From assembly GCA_054601695.1 (NCBI GenBank), contig BAAHQB010000366.1, positions 89,904 through 153,903 on the forward strand: a stretch of DNA of 64,000 nt, in the 5' to 3' direction. Shown one piece after another: positions 63,902-64,000 of this stretch. Each line of letters starts with the position of its first letter. Position 1 is the stretch's first letter. Under the pieces are notes generated by a model, which did no database searches, was not told the DNA's origin, and saw nothing but the letters and a program-made list of their open reading frames with translations. This DNA comes from Amorphochlora amoebiformis. Lineage: Eukaryota > Cercozoa > Chlorarachniophyceae. A program made the translations under genes and the position numbers.

Positions 63902-64000
63902 TATGTATGTATACATATATATAATTTGTACATATGTATGTATGTATTTATACATATGTATGTATTTATATATATGAACTATATATACACTTTCATACTA

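Overview
This window is nuclear DNA from an intron-rich eukaryote. The evidence is short exons in consistent reading phase, GT-AG (and two GC-AG) introns, long AT dinucleotide tracts in almost every intron, and many interstitial TTAGGG/CCCTAA telomere-like arrays. One gene encodes a plastid-lipid-associated protein (PAP/fibrillin family), which points to a plastid-bearing alga or protist. I do not name a species. Most long open frames (Ile-Tyr, Ser-Leu or Glu-Arg repeats) are translated microsatellites, so I rebuilt genes by hand from splice sites, phase and domain logic. Exon boundaries are usually good to about 2 bases.

Layout. (1) Positions 1,087-10,051, minus strand: one or two chromatin-type genes encoding a RING finger, a PHD finger, an AT-hook and a Thr/Ala tract, then two C2HC zinc fingers, an acidic run, a second PHD finger and a second AT-hook. 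(2) 10,371-20,680, plus strand: exons of a PAP/fibrillin protein (14,088-20,680), preceded by exons (10,371-11,842) that are either its N-terminal extension or a separate gene. A 320-base gap separates this strand from the RING gene head to head. (3) 22,149-26,440, minus: a complete 641-residue MORN-Kelch-SAM protein. (4) 27,774-29,639, minus: a complete 427-residue PB1-ZZ protein of the p62/NBR1 kind. (5) About 32.8 kb to beyond 63,728, minus: type II DNA topoisomerase. Forty-four core exons averaging 57 bases cover the end of the ATPase/transducer, TOPRIM, the breakage-reunion domain and the C-gate, and a basic C-terminal tail probably follows. The 5' end lies outside the window.

Two structural themes recur. 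First, many exons have partial copies of one edge (the exon end, its splice site and some intron) in the neighbouring intron, separated by AT tracts. Copies of exon 3' ends lie downstream of the parent exon and copies of 5' ends lie upstream, in at least three genes on both strands. I call these exon-edge echoes. Second, telomere-like arrays lie with the CCCTAA strand as the sense strand of the host gene in nearly every case, and several start or end exactly at splice sites; one intron is nearly all telomere-like repeat. CCCTAAC contains a CTAAC branch-point-like word and CCCTAG gives a 3' splice site. The window also has long GA/CT tracts inside topoisomerase introns and three dispersed fragments that share an LTR-like end.
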